The position numbers were made by a program, and so were the translations under genes. A model generated the notes under the pieces. It ran no database searches. It had not been told where the DNA came from and worked only from the letters and a program-made list of their open reading frames with translations. Shown one piece after another: positions 1 through 9,622 of a DNA stretch of 64,000 nt. Location of the stretch: the NCBI GenBank assembly GCA_965222645.1, contig OZ244968.1, positions 6,014,001 to 6,078,000 on the forward strand, given 5' to 3'. The stretch's first letter is position 1; each line of letters starts with the position of its first letter. Origin of the DNA: JABDMH01 sp965222645 (GTDB taxonomy: Bacteria; Bacteroidota; Bacteroidia; Chitinophagales; Saprospiraceae).

Positions 1-556
1 TCCCAATTACAGAGGTTTCGCCAATGACTATTCCCGTGCCATGATCAATGCAGAAGTAGTCACCGATCTTTGCCCCAGGATGGATGTCGATACCGGTGCG
101 GCTATGCGCATATTCAGACAGCATTCTCGGCACAATGGGAACATTCATCCCATTCATCAAGTGTGCAAAGCGATGTGCCGCAGTCGCATAAAAACCCGGA
201 TAGGTGCGAATTACTTCTTGCTGACTCTTTGCCGCGGGATCACCTTTTTCCAAAGCTTCCAAATCCATCAGCAGTCTCTTGTAGATCGATGGAATGGCAT
301 CAAAGAAGTGACTAACCTGCTCCTCAATTTGAGCCTCTTGATTAAAAGGACGGAAATCAAAGATTTTGAATAAATCATTTTTAAGAGTGTCAATATGTGA
401 CTTAAAAGCTTCCAAATCATGAAAAGGCTGATCACTAAATTCCGGAAAAAGTGTTCCCAGAAGTGACTGAAAAAAATCTTTTACACGTGTGAGCGAAGGG
501 CAATTGCTGCATCCTTGATGTTTTTCAAAAAGGGAATTGATCAGTTTTTCATCCAT
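1..556 (-). CDS. cysE: Serine O-acetyltransferase (partial, C-terminus outside window)
   Basis: Reading the minus strand from the ATG at 556 gives 185 codons with no stop before the window edge. The N-terminal helical part leads into a run of conserved SAT sequence: the RTGIDIHPGAKIG hexapeptide turn followed by the CIDHGTGIVIGE block that carries the catalytic His/Asp of serine acetyltransferases. The enzyme transfers acetyl from acetyl-CoA to L-serine, the first step of cysteine synthesis, in the cytoplasm. The long N-terminal region resembles the larger EpsC/plant-type SATs more than short hexapeptide transferases. The remaining left-handed beta-helix lies beyond base 1, so completeness cannot be judged. 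Not obviously linked to the sugar genes upstream of it on the same strand. Confidence 0.85.
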   Translation of the reverse strand, partial: MDEKLINSLFEKHQGCSNCPSLTRVKDFFQSLLGTLFPEFSDQPFHDLEAFKSHIDTLKNDLFKIFDFRPFNQEAQIEEQVSHFFDAIPSIYKRLLMDLEALEKGDPAAKSQQEVIRTYPGFYATAAHRFAHLMNGMNVPIVPRMLSEYAHSRTGIDIHPGAKIGDYFCIDHGTGIVIGETSVIG

Positions 557-654
557 GATAAAACGTATATCACTTCTACATTTTCAAAAATTTGTCCTGC
601 CATTCGAATTCTCGCTGATACTGTCAAAAATTCAACATTAAAACGTGATTTGCT

Positions 655-1653
655 TTAAAGTCGATCTATTGACTCCCAGATCTGATTATCGACTTCGATA
701 CCCGATTTTAATTGTTCTCGTCTCCTCTCCAGGGTCGCCTCTCCTGGATAACGCACAGGATGGTCTTGTTGTTGAGCAATGGAGCTTTTATAAAACCGAA
801 TTATTTCGTCACATACCGTATCCATCTTGTCCTTAGTACCGAGTCTGTTTACATCTATGCACATAAAGACCTGAGACAGATTTGTCTCGGCATCTAGTTT
901 CCCTATTTCGCTGGTACTGCTTCCATCTGAAAGCAAGGTAGCCATCATGTCAATGAGCAGAGACAAACCGGATCCCTTCCAATATCCCGTCTGAAGAATC
1001 CGTTTGGATTTGATTATGGCATCTGGATCGGTGGTTAAATTTCCTTCGTGATCAAATCCTCCCGGCAAGGGGAGTTGCTTTCCTCCAAGTCTTTCACGAT
1101 AGAGTTTTCCATATGAAAACTGGGATAAAGACATATCGAGAATCACAGGCCCCCCTGTGCGCGGCACTGCAACTACGATGGGATTGTTTCCTGTAGTTGT
1201 GGTCGTCCCACCCCATGGGGGCATGTTGGGCATGGTATTCGTGAAGCAAATAGAAATGCAATTTTTTTCGGCAGCCATCCACCCATAGGTTCCCCCTCTC
1301 ATCCAGTGATTTGTATTGCGGAGAGAAACACAGCTCATTATTTTTTTCTTTGCCAGGTCGATCGCCCTTTGCATGCAGAAATGGGCATTTACCGGCCCGG
1401 GTCCCTGCTGACCGTCATAGCGTTCGAGAGGACCGATTTTTTCTACAAGTGTGGGAGATGCCTGAGGGTCAATGATTCCCTTTTCCACATTTTTGATAAA
1501 CTCGCCAAAACGATTGATTCCATGACTATGGTAACCATCTAAAGTAGAATCAGAAAATATTTTTGCAACGAGTTCTGCGTTCTCACTGGGGAAAGAATAC
1601 TTGAGCAGGATACTACGCAATCGCAGAATCATCTGCTCATACTTGATTCTCAT
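655..1653 (-). CDS. dlgD: YiaK/DlgD-type 2,3-diketo-L-gulonate (3-dehydro-L-gulonate) reductase
   Basis: 332 residues, the same length as E. coli YiaK. Family blocks visible include YHSHGINRFGEFI near residue 41, the RNTNHWMRGGTYGW block near 111, MPPWGGTTTTTGNNP near 143, SQFSYGKL and the GYWKGSGLSLLIDM block near 225. These belong to the Ldh_2 malate/L-lactate dehydrogenase superfamily, which has its own NAD(P) fold rather than a Rossmann fold. YiaK reduces 2,3-diketo-L-gulonate with NADH in the cytoplasm. It lies 28 bases after a Gfo/Idh/MocA gene and a DUF1080 gene on the same strand, pointing to sugar-acid catabolism. The exact substrate is inference; another ulonate or keto-acid is possible. 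Confidence 0.8.
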   Translation of the reverse strand: MRIKYEQMILRLRSILLKYSFPSENAELVAKIFSDSTLDGYHSHGINRFGEFIKNVEKGIIDPQASPTLVEKIGPLERYDGQQGPGPVNAHFCMQRAIDLAKKKIMSCVSLRNTNHWMRGGTYGWMAAEKNCISICFTNTMPNMPPWGGTTTTTGNNPIVVAVPRTGGPVILDMSLSQFSYGKLYRERLGGKQLPLPGGFDHEGNLTTDPDAIIKSKRILQTGYWKGSGLSLLIDMMATLLSDGSSTSEIGKLDAETNLSQVFMCIDVNRLGTKDKMDTVCDEIIRFYKSSIAQQQDHPVRYPGEATLERRREQLKSGIEVDNQIWESIDRL

Positions 1654-1681
1654 GTGTCGAACAATTAGCTACCCGGCCTTT

Positions 1682-3010
1682 CTAGAGAGTGGGTTCCCAC
1701 CCATATTCATAGTCGCGAGACCACATTTCTGAGGCGTGGCTATCCCCCAAAATGTGTCCGTTGAGCGGATTTACCTCGACGGATCCTCCACATTCCTGTG
1801 CAATGTTGCCCAGATGTGCCAGTAAATTGCTTTTGTAGCCATCATCGATTGGTGCTGCAAGAGTCTCGCCTTTGCGTATACCATTGCAAAAGTTCAGCAT
1901 GTGGAATGTGGTCAGTCCTCCACCTCCCACCAGGTCTGTCGTACCCGAATCAGTCACTTCTTTCATTTCCTTGATCGTCTTACCCTTTTGATCGTAGGCA
2001 AAATAACCACCACGATCCATCATAATCGTTCCTTTTGTCCCGTGGATAGTCACCCCCCTTCCCCGCTCAAAGAATTTGTGGCTGTTACAACTCTTGCCTT
2101 CCCAGGTAATCATTTTTCCATCTGCAAACTCGTAATTGGCAATTTGTGTATCGTAAAATTCCCAATCATCATCAAAGTGATACCGGCCTCCAGATGAAGT
2201 CACCTTTGTTGGAAAATCCACTCCCAGGGCCCACCTGCAAATGTCCAGCTCGTGAGTACCATTGTTATTTATCTCACCCGTACCCCAATTCCAAAACCAA
2301 TGCCAGTGGTAGTGCACAATATTATCTCTGTACTCGCTTCGGGGAGCTGGTCCCTGCCACAACTCCCAATCTAACCAGTCCGGCACAGCCACTTTTTTTC
2401 CCTTCCCTATCGAGTTTCGATTATTGGCGTACCAGGCTTTGCCGAAATACACTTCTCCGATGAGACCATCACGTATATCCTGGATCGCTTGCTGGGAAGC
2501 AGGTCCGGACCGTTGCTGGTTGCCCATTTGTATTACCCGGTCATACTTTTTCTGGACCGCCACCAGAAGTTCTCCCTCAGCGGGATTGTGACAACATGGT
2601 TTTTCTACATAAACGTGCTTGCCGGCCTTTGCTCCCAGGATTGCCATAGGCGCATGCCAGTGGTCTGGAGATGCAATTGCAATCGCATCCACATCCTTAT
2701 TTTCAAGTGCTTTTCTAAAATCAACATGACCGGTAGGTGCTGTTCCCGTTTTTTCTTTTATGATTCCACTGCGTTTTTCCACGACTCGACTGTCAACATC
2801 GCAGATGTCAGATATCGAGGTATTGGCCACATCAAGGATGGAATCGATCAGTGCACCACCCCTGCTATTCATCCCGATGACGGCAAAATTTACTCTGTCA
2901 TTTGATCCTAGAACTCTGCCATAACTCTTGGCAGATATTCCCATGGACAATCCGGCTGTACCGACAGCTGTGGTTTTTACAAATTGACGTCGCGTATTTT
3001 TATTTTTCAT
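1682..3010 (-). CDS. Tat-exported Gfo/Idh/MocA family oxidoreductase
   Basis: 442 residues. The N-terminus has a clear twin-arginine signal (TRRQFVKTTAVGTAGLSMG), so the folded protein with bound NAD(P) is expected in the periplasm. A Rossmann-type nucleotide site follows (VIGMNSRGGA near residue 43) and the family's EKPCCHNPAEG block (near 136) holds the catalytic lysine. Family members oxidise or reduce sugar hydroxyls, and in gut Bacteroidota related enzymes oxidise glycosides at C3 together with DUF1080 hydrolases/lyases. Here a DUF1080 gene ends 12 bases upstream and a YiaK-like reductase follows, so the three are probably one operon. Substrate unknown. Confidence 0.85.
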   Translation of the reverse strand: MKNKNTRRQFVKTTAVGTAGLSMGISAKSYGRVLGSNDRVNFAVIGMNSRGGALIDSILDVANTSISDICDVDSRVVEKRSGIIKEKTGTAPTGHVDFRKALENKDVDAIAIASPDHWHAPMAILGAKAGKHVYVEKPCCHNPAEGELLVAVQKKYDRVIQMGNQQRSGPASQQAIQDIRDGLIGEVYFGKAWYANNRNSIGKGKKVAVPDWLDWELWQGPAPRSEYRDNIVHYHWHWFWNWGTGEINNNGTHELDICRWALGVDFPTKVTSSGGRYHFDDDWEFYDTQIANYEFADGKMITWEGKSCNSHKFFERGRGVTIHGTKGTIMMDRGGYFAYDQKGKTIKEMKEVTDSGTTDLVGGGGLTTFHMLNFCNGIRKGETLAAPIDDGYKSNLLAHLGNIAQECGGSVEVNPLNGHILGDSHASEMWSRDYEYGWEPTL

Positions 3011-3022
3011 GATCCTGCTTTT

Positions 3023-4411
3023 TTAAAACTCTCTGATTTTGATATTTTTAAATTGTACAGCATTGCCGTGGTCTTGCAATAAAATATGTCCGGCCACTCC
3101 CCGCCCGAAATTTGGCCACTTTGCGTATTTACTTTTTTCCACAAGCGCGGCAAATGTCTGGGACCAGCGGTCGTATTCCACCACTTTTACATTATTGAGC
3201 CAGTGCTCTACATGTCCACCCTTTACCACGATCCGTGCTCGATTCCATTGGTTTTTGAAAAACCTTTTCTTCTTATTACTTTTTTCGGAAAGGTTACCTG
3301 CGGGAATTAAATCGTATAAAGATCCCACCGTTCGATTTCCTCCAACACCCATTTTAGCATCTTTATGAACATCATCATCAAGTACCTGGAACTCCAGGCC
3401 GATTGCAGATCCTTCAGCCTTATTTAAATCCGGATCGACAAAATATTTTATTCCACTATTGGCACCTTCGGTAATTTTAAAATCAACTACAAGTTCGAAG
3501 TTGGAATAAGTGTCTTTAGTGATAATATCGCCACCGTGTCGCGACTCCCCTCCCCCTGATTCAAGGACACTTAAAATGCCATCTTTTATCACCCATCCCT
3601 GCTCGGGAAAATGCTCGGTCTTAGCACCTCTCCAGCCATCGGCAGTTTTTCCGTCCCACAACATTCTCCAGCCGGTTCGTTTTTCGTGTTCTGTCAGCTC
3701 GCTGCAGTAATTAAATTCAGATGCATAAACTGCGGATGGGCTTTCATATTTCGCAACATTTTCTGTAATTATTCGGATATTTTTCCACTGAATTGTTTTT
3801 CCCACTTGATCATCGTTGTGAATAGAGTGGACTTGCAGAGCAATAAATCCCGACGCAGTGAGATCGTCAACGAGATTTGCGCATTGCACTCCATTCACCC
3901 AGGTCCGCAGATGGGGCCCAATGGCTTCGATCCTCAAGTGATTCCAATCCCCGACATTAAATGCAGATGCCCCTTTTTTATTTTGAGTAAGTGGGTACAA
4001 CCAACCGCGACGAGCTTCATCGTAAATTCCTCCCGTCCATCGGCGATCTGATGGATCGAGCTCTACTTGATACCCGTGTACGCGGCCATCCCGATAGTCT
4101 TCCAGACTTTGACTTCTTATCTGGACACCGGAGTTTAGACCGTATTCCAATTTCACATCGAGCTCAAGAATAAAATCCCCATAATCTTTTTCCGTACAAA
4201 GGAAAGTGTTGGGTGTTCCCTTCCTTGAGATCCCCACAATGGCTCCATCGACGATCTCGTACTCCGCCGTACCATTCTTTTTTGTCCAACCATCAAAGCT
4301 GTGTCCATTGAAAAGTTCTTTCCATGGTGCATCTTCTTGTGCCTGTCCATTAAATACAAGAAGAGTGGCCAATAAGGCAACACTAAATATGCGAATTTTA
4401 GTCATTTCCAT
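3023..4411 (-). CDS. Secreted protein with two DUF1080 (3-keto-disaccharide hydrolase) domains
   Basis: The open frame begins at 4426, but the signal peptide (MTKIRIFSVALLATLLVFNGQAQ) starts at 4405 or two codons earlier at 4411, so a start at 4411/4405 is preferred. After the signal come two related concanavalin-like DUF1080 domains. The first (about residues 30-220 of the frame) opens with WKELFNGHSFDGW and contains NSGVQIRSQS. The second (about 250-467) opens with WRMLWDGKTADGW and contains NSGIKYFVD, then FKNIKIREF at the end. Single-domain relatives hydrolyse or eliminate the aglycone from 3-keto-glycosides. The gene directly precedes the Gfo/Idh/MocA gene. Two different domains in one chain could act on both sides of a disaccharide or serve for binding; this is inference. 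Confidence 0.85.
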   Translation of the reverse strand: MEMTKIRIFSVALLATLLVFNGQAQEDAPWKELFNGHSFDGWTKKNGTAEYEIVDGAIVGISRKGTPNTFLCTEKDYGDFILELDVKLEYGLNSGVQIRSQSLEDYRDGRVHGYQVELDPSDRRWTGGIYDEARRGWLYPLTQNKKGASAFNVGDWNHLRIEAIGPHLRTWVNGVQCANLVDDLTASGFIALQVHSIHNDDQVGKTIQWKNIRIITENVAKYESPSAVYASEFNYCSELTEHEKRTGWRMLWDGKTADGWRGAKTEHFPEQGWVIKDGILSVLESGGGESRHGGDIITKDTYSNFELVVDFKITEGANSGIKYFVDPDLNKAEGSAIGLEFQVLDDDVHKDAKMGVGGNRTVGSLYDLIPAGNLSEKSNKKKRFFKNQWNRARIVVKGGHVEHWLNNVKVVEYDRWSQTFAALVEKSKYAKWPNFGRGVAGHILLQDHGNAVQFKNIKIREF

Positions 4412-4558
4412 ACTGCGAAATATCATGCTAAATTATTTTTTCAAGTTACTAAGTTTATTGGTATTAGGGAAATAATCCATCTAAAGAAAGGGTATTTCAA
4501 CGTTGTCCCGTTGTCGCATTTCCATTTTTTTTCTCACAAAAGATGACTCACCGAAAAA

Positions 4559-4600
4559 AGAAAAAAAACGCCGGTAAGAACTGCTTCCGGCGTTTTTGTA
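4559..4600 (-). terminator. Rho-independent terminator after susD
   Basis: The arms AAAAACGCCGG (4564-4574) and CCGGCGTTTTT (4587-4597) flank a 12-base loop. Read on the minus strand the hairpin is followed by a long T tract (the A run 4556-4568). It lies about 50 bases past the susD stop and so should separate susCD transcription from the DUF1080 operon. The T run on the other side makes it potentially bidirectional. Confidence 0.85.
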
Positions 4601-4646
4601 ATCTACAATTAAACTAAATTTATATCCAAGAGATCACATTCAAATT

Positions 4647-6320
4647 CTATTGATATCCGGGATTCTGCGCATATCCCCCCTGCGTACGGTCTATTTGATC
4701 CTGAGGGATGGGACGGACCACATGATAATCCTGAATATTAGGACCTCCCACGGGATTATGCGCCTTCACCCTTTCTACCAGGCTGTTCGTACGCGTCAAA
4801 TCCATCCATCTATGTCCCTCTCCGATCAATTCTCGAGCTCTCTCCGCCAAAATCATTTCGAGATCAACATCGGCGCCGGAAATTTCCATGTCTGCCTCCT
4901 TTCCGGGCCACGCTCCACGACGTCTAATGACATTGATATCTTCGGCAGCTCCATCCATGTTGTCCTGTTTAAATCTGGCCTCGGCTCGCAATAAATAGGC
5001 CTCACCAAGTCGCATCAGAACATAATCGCGTTGACCCTGCGTCTTTTGTCGATCCGGTCTGGTGTCATCAATCCACTTATTCATAGAAGGAAAGATCCGA
5101 AGATGTGTCACACATTCAAAACAGTAATGCTCTCGATGTGTGTAGACAGTATACCTGGTATTGGCAATTCGCTCATCTGTCCATTCGTCATCCCGTTGAG
5201 GTCCTGGAATGAAGAGCGCCGTGTCACCGACTTCGAATTTCGGCGTTCCATCCGGCCATGTAGGAATGGTTCCGGCATTATTCGAAATCCAGGCATGCTT
5301 ATATGATTTGTCATAACGAGAATCAACATCCCTGTCCCATAAACTCAGTAGATAATCAGTAGGTCTGAATCTCTTCCAGGGCCTGCCATTTGTGATATCA
5401 CGAGTCATCCCCGGTCGCACATCATATTCCATAAGGAAATAGAGATGGCCCCGGTGTCCTTGACCGTCTATCCCCTCGTCGACCTGGCTCTTACTATTCT
5501 GGATCGTCCAAATGATTTCCGAATGTTGCTCATTGCCGATTGTCCATAAGTCCGCAAAGTCTGGAAGGAGAGAGAATCCATAGTTATTTATCACATTAGA
5601 AAACAATGTCTCAGCACGTGCAAAATCAGCAGCGCTGTTGGTTCTCCATCCTCTTCTCAGCAGGGCTTTTCCCAGTAAAAATTCAGCGGCGGGTTTGGTT
5701 GCACGTCCGAAATCGCTTTGTGTTTCAGGAAGCGTAGCGATTGCTGCCTCTAAATCGGGGATGATCGCTTCATCGTATACCTGCTCAATCGATGTTCGGT
5801 TGGCTTCGATTTCCACTCCTTCAGTCTCTTCCGTGGTGAGATGTACATCCCCATAGTGAGAAGTGAGCATGAAGTAGAAAAGTCCTCTCAAAAACCGGAC
5901 TTCCGCAATTCTGGCTTGTTTGCGATCTTCCGGAATATCAAGTTCTTGTGAACGGTTTATCACCGCATTCGCCTGATTGACACCGCGGTAAAAATCCCGC
6001 CAAGTTTCCCTTACAAACCGCTGGGTTGGATTTAAACTTCCGTCATAGCGATTGAGTGTCTTATGGCCACCGTCAGCTCCCTCCGTGTAAGTATCTGTTC
6101 CAAATACAGACATGGTAAACCCTCTCTCCGGTCCGAAGAATGGCTTATTCCACCAATAGGTGGCATTGACCGCATCTTCAAATCCCTGGGCAGTAGTGTA
6201 ATATGTCGATGCCGAAACATCAGACACAAGATCTTCTTCAAGAAATTTTTCACATGATTGATTGGCAAAAGCAATCACGAGAACTACTAATAGATATTTT
6301 AAATTTTTCATTGTCTTCAT
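4647..6320 (-). CDS. SusD/RagB family nutrient-binding outer membrane lipoprotein
   Basis: The frame is open from 6347 but that start lies inside the end of susC; the ATG at 6320 (MKTMKNLKYLLVV) gives a normal lipoprotein signal ending at SCEKF, with the lipidated cysteine near residue 23. SusD hallmarks are the helical TPR-rich fold, the N-terminal EDLVSDVSAS segment, the RFLRGLFYFMLTSHYGDV block (about 140-160) and the C-terminal FKQDNMDGAAEDINVIRRR and RARELIGEGHRWMDL blocks. The protein sits as a lid on the neighbouring SusC barrel and captures the ligand outside the cell. The ligand is unknown; DUF1080 and YiaK genes downstream suggest a glycoside or uronate-containing substrate. It starts only a few bases after the susC stop. 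Confidence 0.95.
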   Translation of the reverse strand: MKTMKNLKYLLVVLVIAFANQSCEKFLEEDLVSDVSASTYYTTAQGFEDAVNATYWWNKPFFGPERGFTMSVFGTDTYTEGADGGHKTLNRYDGSLNPTQRFVRETWRDFYRGVNQANAVINRSQELDIPEDRKQARIAEVRFLRGLFYFMLTSHYGDVHLTTEETEGVEIEANRTSIEQVYDEAIIPDLEAAIATLPETQSDFGRATKPAAEFLLGKALLRRGWRTNSAADFARAETLFSNVINNYGFSLLPDFADLWTIGNEQHSEIIWTIQNSKSQVDEGIDGQGHRGHLYFLMEYDVRPGMTRDITNGRPWKRFRPTDYLLSLWDRDVDSRYDKSYKHAWISNNAGTIPTWPDGTPKFEVGDTALFIPGPQRDDEWTDERIANTRYTVYTHREHYCFECVTHLRIFPSMNKWIDDTRPDRQKTQGQRDYVLMRLGEAYLLRAEARFKQDNMDGAAEDINVIRRRGAWPGKEADMEISGADVDLEMILAERARELIGEGHRWMDLTRTNSLVERVKAHNPVGGPNIQDYHVVRPIPQDQIDRTQGGYAQNPGYQ

Positions 6321-6324
6321 GCTT

Positions 6325-9300
6325 TTAGAATTGTGCTTTGACACCAAATAGAATCAGTTTTGTGCTCGGCGTGGTGCCGGCCCCCAAGCTCGGTAGATCT
6401 TCCGTATCCGGATCGTCCACCTCCGGATCAAAGGTGTCGTATTTGGCAGAAAACCACAGGTTTTGACCCGAAACGTAGAGTCGTAATCCGCTCATACCCA
6501 GGCGCTCATATACGGAATTTGGAAAATTATATCCAAGATTTACATTTCGCAGTTTCACATAACTGCCATCGAAATACCCCATGGTGGTATTGTTACGCGG
6601 TCGCTCCTGATTTTGGTTAGGTCTCGGATATCTGCCATCCTGGTTATCTATCGTCCAATAATCTACATTGAGATTATTATACCGGAAGAACAACGAATTA
6701 TTTCCAACATGAAAGTTGGAGTAAACCGTCTGTCCCTGTCTATAATAGAAGAAAGCACTTAAATCAAAATTCTTGTATGCAAAATTAGTGGTAAGGCCGC
6801 CATAGTAATCGGGCACGTCAGTGCCGATGATGACCCGGTCATCTGCCGTGATCACACCATCACCATTTTGGTCTTTCAGCTTAATTTCTCCGGGCAGTTT
6901 ATTTTCTGCCGAATTAGCAAGGTCTGCCTCCGAGGTACCGTAAATTCCGATGTTTTCGTAATCATACCACACACGGATGGGCTGGCCAATAAACCACCGG
7001 TTACCGACATCGTCAGTGGGATTTCCCTGTGCATCTCGCAAGGCGAGCTCTTTGATTTTCTCTGTGTATCCAGCTATGTTCCAATCGATAGACCAACTAA
7101 AATCACTGGTTTCGATGATTCCGGCACTTAATCCCAGCTCCAGGCCTCTGGACTGTGTGGCACCAATATTCTGCAGAATATTGCTATATCCCGAGGTTGG
7201 TGGCAGGTTGCGCTCCAGAAGAATATCCTCGGTATTTGTATTATACCAATCGAGCGATCCGGAGATGCGTCCATTTAAGAAATCAAAATCAACACCAATA
7301 TCAACTGTTTTTGAAACCTCCCAGTTGAGCTCAGAATTTGGAATCTCATTAAGCCCAAAACCAAACGCATTACTGCCACCGTAGGAATATACTGTCCTAT
7401 CCAAACGACCAGCAGTCTGGTAGGGAGACACAGACGTGTTACCGACTTCGCCGTATGAAGCTCTTAGCTTCAATCCGTTTATCCAGCTTACATCGCTAAA
7501 TAAATCCTGACCGATTTGCCAGCCCACAGAAAGACCGGGGAAGTAGTTCCACTTGTTACCTGAAAGCCGGGAAGAACCATCCGCTCTCAAAGTCGCCTGA
7601 ATCATATACTTACCTGCAATCTCATAATTGACCCTGCCCATAAATGAGGCAAGTGTCCATTCGGTCAATCGTGACCGCACATTACCTTTTACTGAGGCTG
7701 TACCCAAATTGTAAAACAATTGGGATTCGTACGGTAAGTTGCTCACTGCGGTATAGTGGTTTTCCGACCTAAAACTTTGAATACTCTGTAACAAGGTTAC
7801 TCCCAAGTTACTATTGCCGATAGGCCTGTTATAATTCAATAAATTTTCCAAAGTGTAGCCATAATCAGCATCATTCTCTATCTCTCCATCAGCTGGTCCT
7901 CCACGATTGTCATTTGTGAATCGACCTCGAAATTCTCCCCGCTGATAAAATCTGATATCAGGCCCAAAAGTTGAAGTAAAAGAGAGTCCGTCCAAAATGT
8001 TTGCCCGGACATATATAGGCGAGAAAATTCTTGTCACCTTTCGTTCATCAATATATGCATTGGGCAGAATCTCGTTAAGGGGGTTCGTTCTGATGCCATC
8101 GTTTGTAGGCAAGAATCGCGGTGTAACCCCATCATCTAGGTACGGTATGCCCAATGGAACATTACCAAGAGCCTCACCCATCGTGGCACTTGATCCCCAA
8201 TTTTGAACTGAGTTGGAAATTGTGAAGGATACACCAGCATCAAAGACGCGACTGATTTCGTGATCCAAATTCAACCTCCCTGAGACTCTGCTGTAATCCA
8301 TGTTGTCGATAATCCCGTCCTCGTCAAAATATCCCAGGGAAAGATTGAATTGCGTCTTGGCATTACCACCTCGAAGGCCAAATTGGTGATTGGTCTGCCA
8401 ACCATTTTTCAGCACTTTATCTAGCCAATCCACTGGACTTGACATTGCTTGCTCGTGGATCACATCAAATATTTCGCTGTCAGGTGGTATAGCACCGTCA
8501 AAGCCATTTCTAAATGCCTCACGGCGCCCGGCGGCCCACTGCTCTCCGTTCATCATGTCGACATTGGTGATCGCACTTGTGGTACCATAATAACCATCAT
8601 ATGACACGACGGTCCTTCCCTCCGAGCCTCGTTTGGTCGTGATGATTACAACACCATTAGCACCACGTGAACCATAAATAGCGGTTGCGGCGGCATCCTT
8701 TAGTACCTCCATTGATTCAATATCCTGGGGATTAATGTCGGTAATTGCAGATGTTCCACTAGTCTGTGGTATTCCGTCGATCACGAATAATGGATCATTA
8801 CTGGCAGAAATCGACCGACGTCCACGGATTCTGATCGTAGGCGCCTGGCCTGGTCTTCCTCCAGTACTCATTACGTCAACACCAGCTACCTGACCCTGCA
8901 TGGCTTGAACTCCTGATGGCACCGGGATTTTCGAAATACTTTCGTTGTCGATCGTCGCGATCGCACCGGTTACATCCCTTTTCTTCTGGATACCGTAGCC
9001 CACAACAATAATATCATCCAGTGTGGATGCTTCTTCCAATAGCGAGATACTCACCGTGGTCTGTGTCCCAACCAGTACTTCTTGGGTCCCAAAACCAGTG
9101 AAGGAGAAGACCAGTGTCTCTCCCGGCTCAGCATCCAGAGAATAGGATCCGTCGAAATCGGTCACCGTTCCCCTTGTTGTTCCCTTTACTAGAACAGTGG
9201 CACCCGGCAACGGAACACCATTTGCATCGGTCACTGTTCCTGTGATCGTGGCAAACTCCTCAACAGTACTAATATCGGGAGTTGCGACTGTCTGTACATA

Positions 9301-9351
9301 TGAGAGCATTCCCAGTAGCAGGAAAACTGTCATAAGTAATTTTGGCTTCAT
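6325..9351 (-). CDS. SusC/RagA family TonB-linked outer membrane transporter
   Basis: 1008 residues. A signal peptide is followed by a carboxypeptidase-D-like beta-sandwich (about 35-110, ITGTVTDANGVPLPGATVLV), a TonB box (DDIIVVGYG, about 112-121), the plug domain with the SusC signature (QVAGVDVMSTGGRPGQ, IRIRGRRSIS, DPLFVIDGIP, SMEVLKDAAATAIYGSRGA) and a large beta-barrel that ends in phenylalanine (LILFGVKAQF) as required for BAM insertion. It imports substrate handed over by SusD, driven by TonB. The barrel is complete, with no frameshift. No hybrid two-component regulator or anti-sigma/sigma pair is found next to it in this window, so control is unknown. The TRAP binding-protein gene lies just upstream on the same strand. 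Confidence 0.97.
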   Translation of the reverse strand: MKPKLLMTVFLLLGMLSYVQTVATPDISTVEEFATITGTVTDANGVPLPGATVLVKGTTRGTVTDFDGSYSLDAEPGETLVFSFTGFGTQEVLVGTQTTVSISLLEEASTLDDIIVVGYGIQKKRDVTGAIATIDNESISKIPVPSGVQAMQGQVAGVDVMSTGGRPGQAPTIRIRGRRSISASNDPLFVIDGIPQTSGTSAITDINPQDIESMEVLKDAAATAIYGSRGANGVVIITTKRGSEGRTVVSYDGYYGTTSAITNVDMMNGEQWAAGRREAFRNGFDGAIPPDSEIFDVIHEQAMSSPVDWLDKVLKNGWQTNHQFGLRGGNAKTQFNLSLGYFDEDGIIDNMDYSRVSGRLNLDHEISRVFDAGVSFTISNSVQNWGSSATMGEALGNVPLGIPYLDDGVTPRFLPTNDGIRTNPLNEILPNAYIDERKVTRIFSPIYVRANILDGLSFTSTFGPDIRFYQRGEFRGRFTNDNRGGPADGEIENDADYGYTLENLLNYNRPIGNSNLGVTLLQSIQSFRSENHYTAVSNLPYESQLFYNLGTASVKGNVRSRLTEWTLASFMGRVNYEIAGKYMIQATLRADGSSRLSGNKWNYFPGLSVGWQIGQDLFSDVSWINGLKLRASYGEVGNTSVSPYQTAGRLDRTVYSYGGSNAFGFGLNEIPNSELNWEVSKTVDIGVDFDFLNGRISGSLDWYNTNTEDILLERNLPPTSGYSNILQNIGATQSRGLELGLSAGIIETSDFSWSIDWNIAGYTEKIKELALRDAQGNPTDDVGNRWFIGQPIRVWYDYENIGIYGTSEADLANSAENKLPGEIKLKDQNGDGVITADDRVIIGTDVPDYYGGLTTNFAYKNFDLSAFFYYRQGQTVYSNFHVGNNSLFFRYNNLNVDYWTIDNQDGRYPRPNQNQERPRNNTTMGYFDGSYVKLRNVNLGYNFPNSVYERLGMSGLRLYVSGQNLWFSAKYDTFDPEVDDPDTEDLPSLGAGTTPSTKLILFGVKAQF

Positions 9352-9622
9352 ACTATACTTAATTTAGTTAGATAAACAATGTTATTTCATACCTGATTAC
9401 ACTTCTGTTGACCAGTGAGTCATCAGTAAACCTTGTTGTAAAAATCCGAAACTTGTCCCAGCAGTGTAATGTTACTTCAACGATCTATTGTTCAAATTCG
9501 ATGGCAAGTGGATTGACAAAATAGAAAAGAAAGTGATGAATTATCAATGATTCGGAGAAAAAAAACAATCGATTGTCTACTTACCGGTCAAAATGGACCT
9601 ATGGGCAGCCTCGTCCCGGGGC
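9352..9622. promoter_or_regulatory. susC upstream region with 12-bp palindrome
   Basis: This 271-base gap between the TRAP gene end and susC holds a perfect palindrome ACAATCGATTGT at 9565-9576 and an A-rich run before it. On the minus strand TAACATTG lies near 9385, one base off the Bacteroidota -7 consensus TAnnTTTG, but no TTTG was found at the proper spacing. The palindrome may be an operator for susCD or chance. No gene was seen here. Confidence 0.3.

Noticed and set aside
9352..9622. tRNA gene near 9600
   Set aside because: A GTCCCGGGGC stretch looked like a T-arm, but no acceptor, D- or anticodon stems fit around it.
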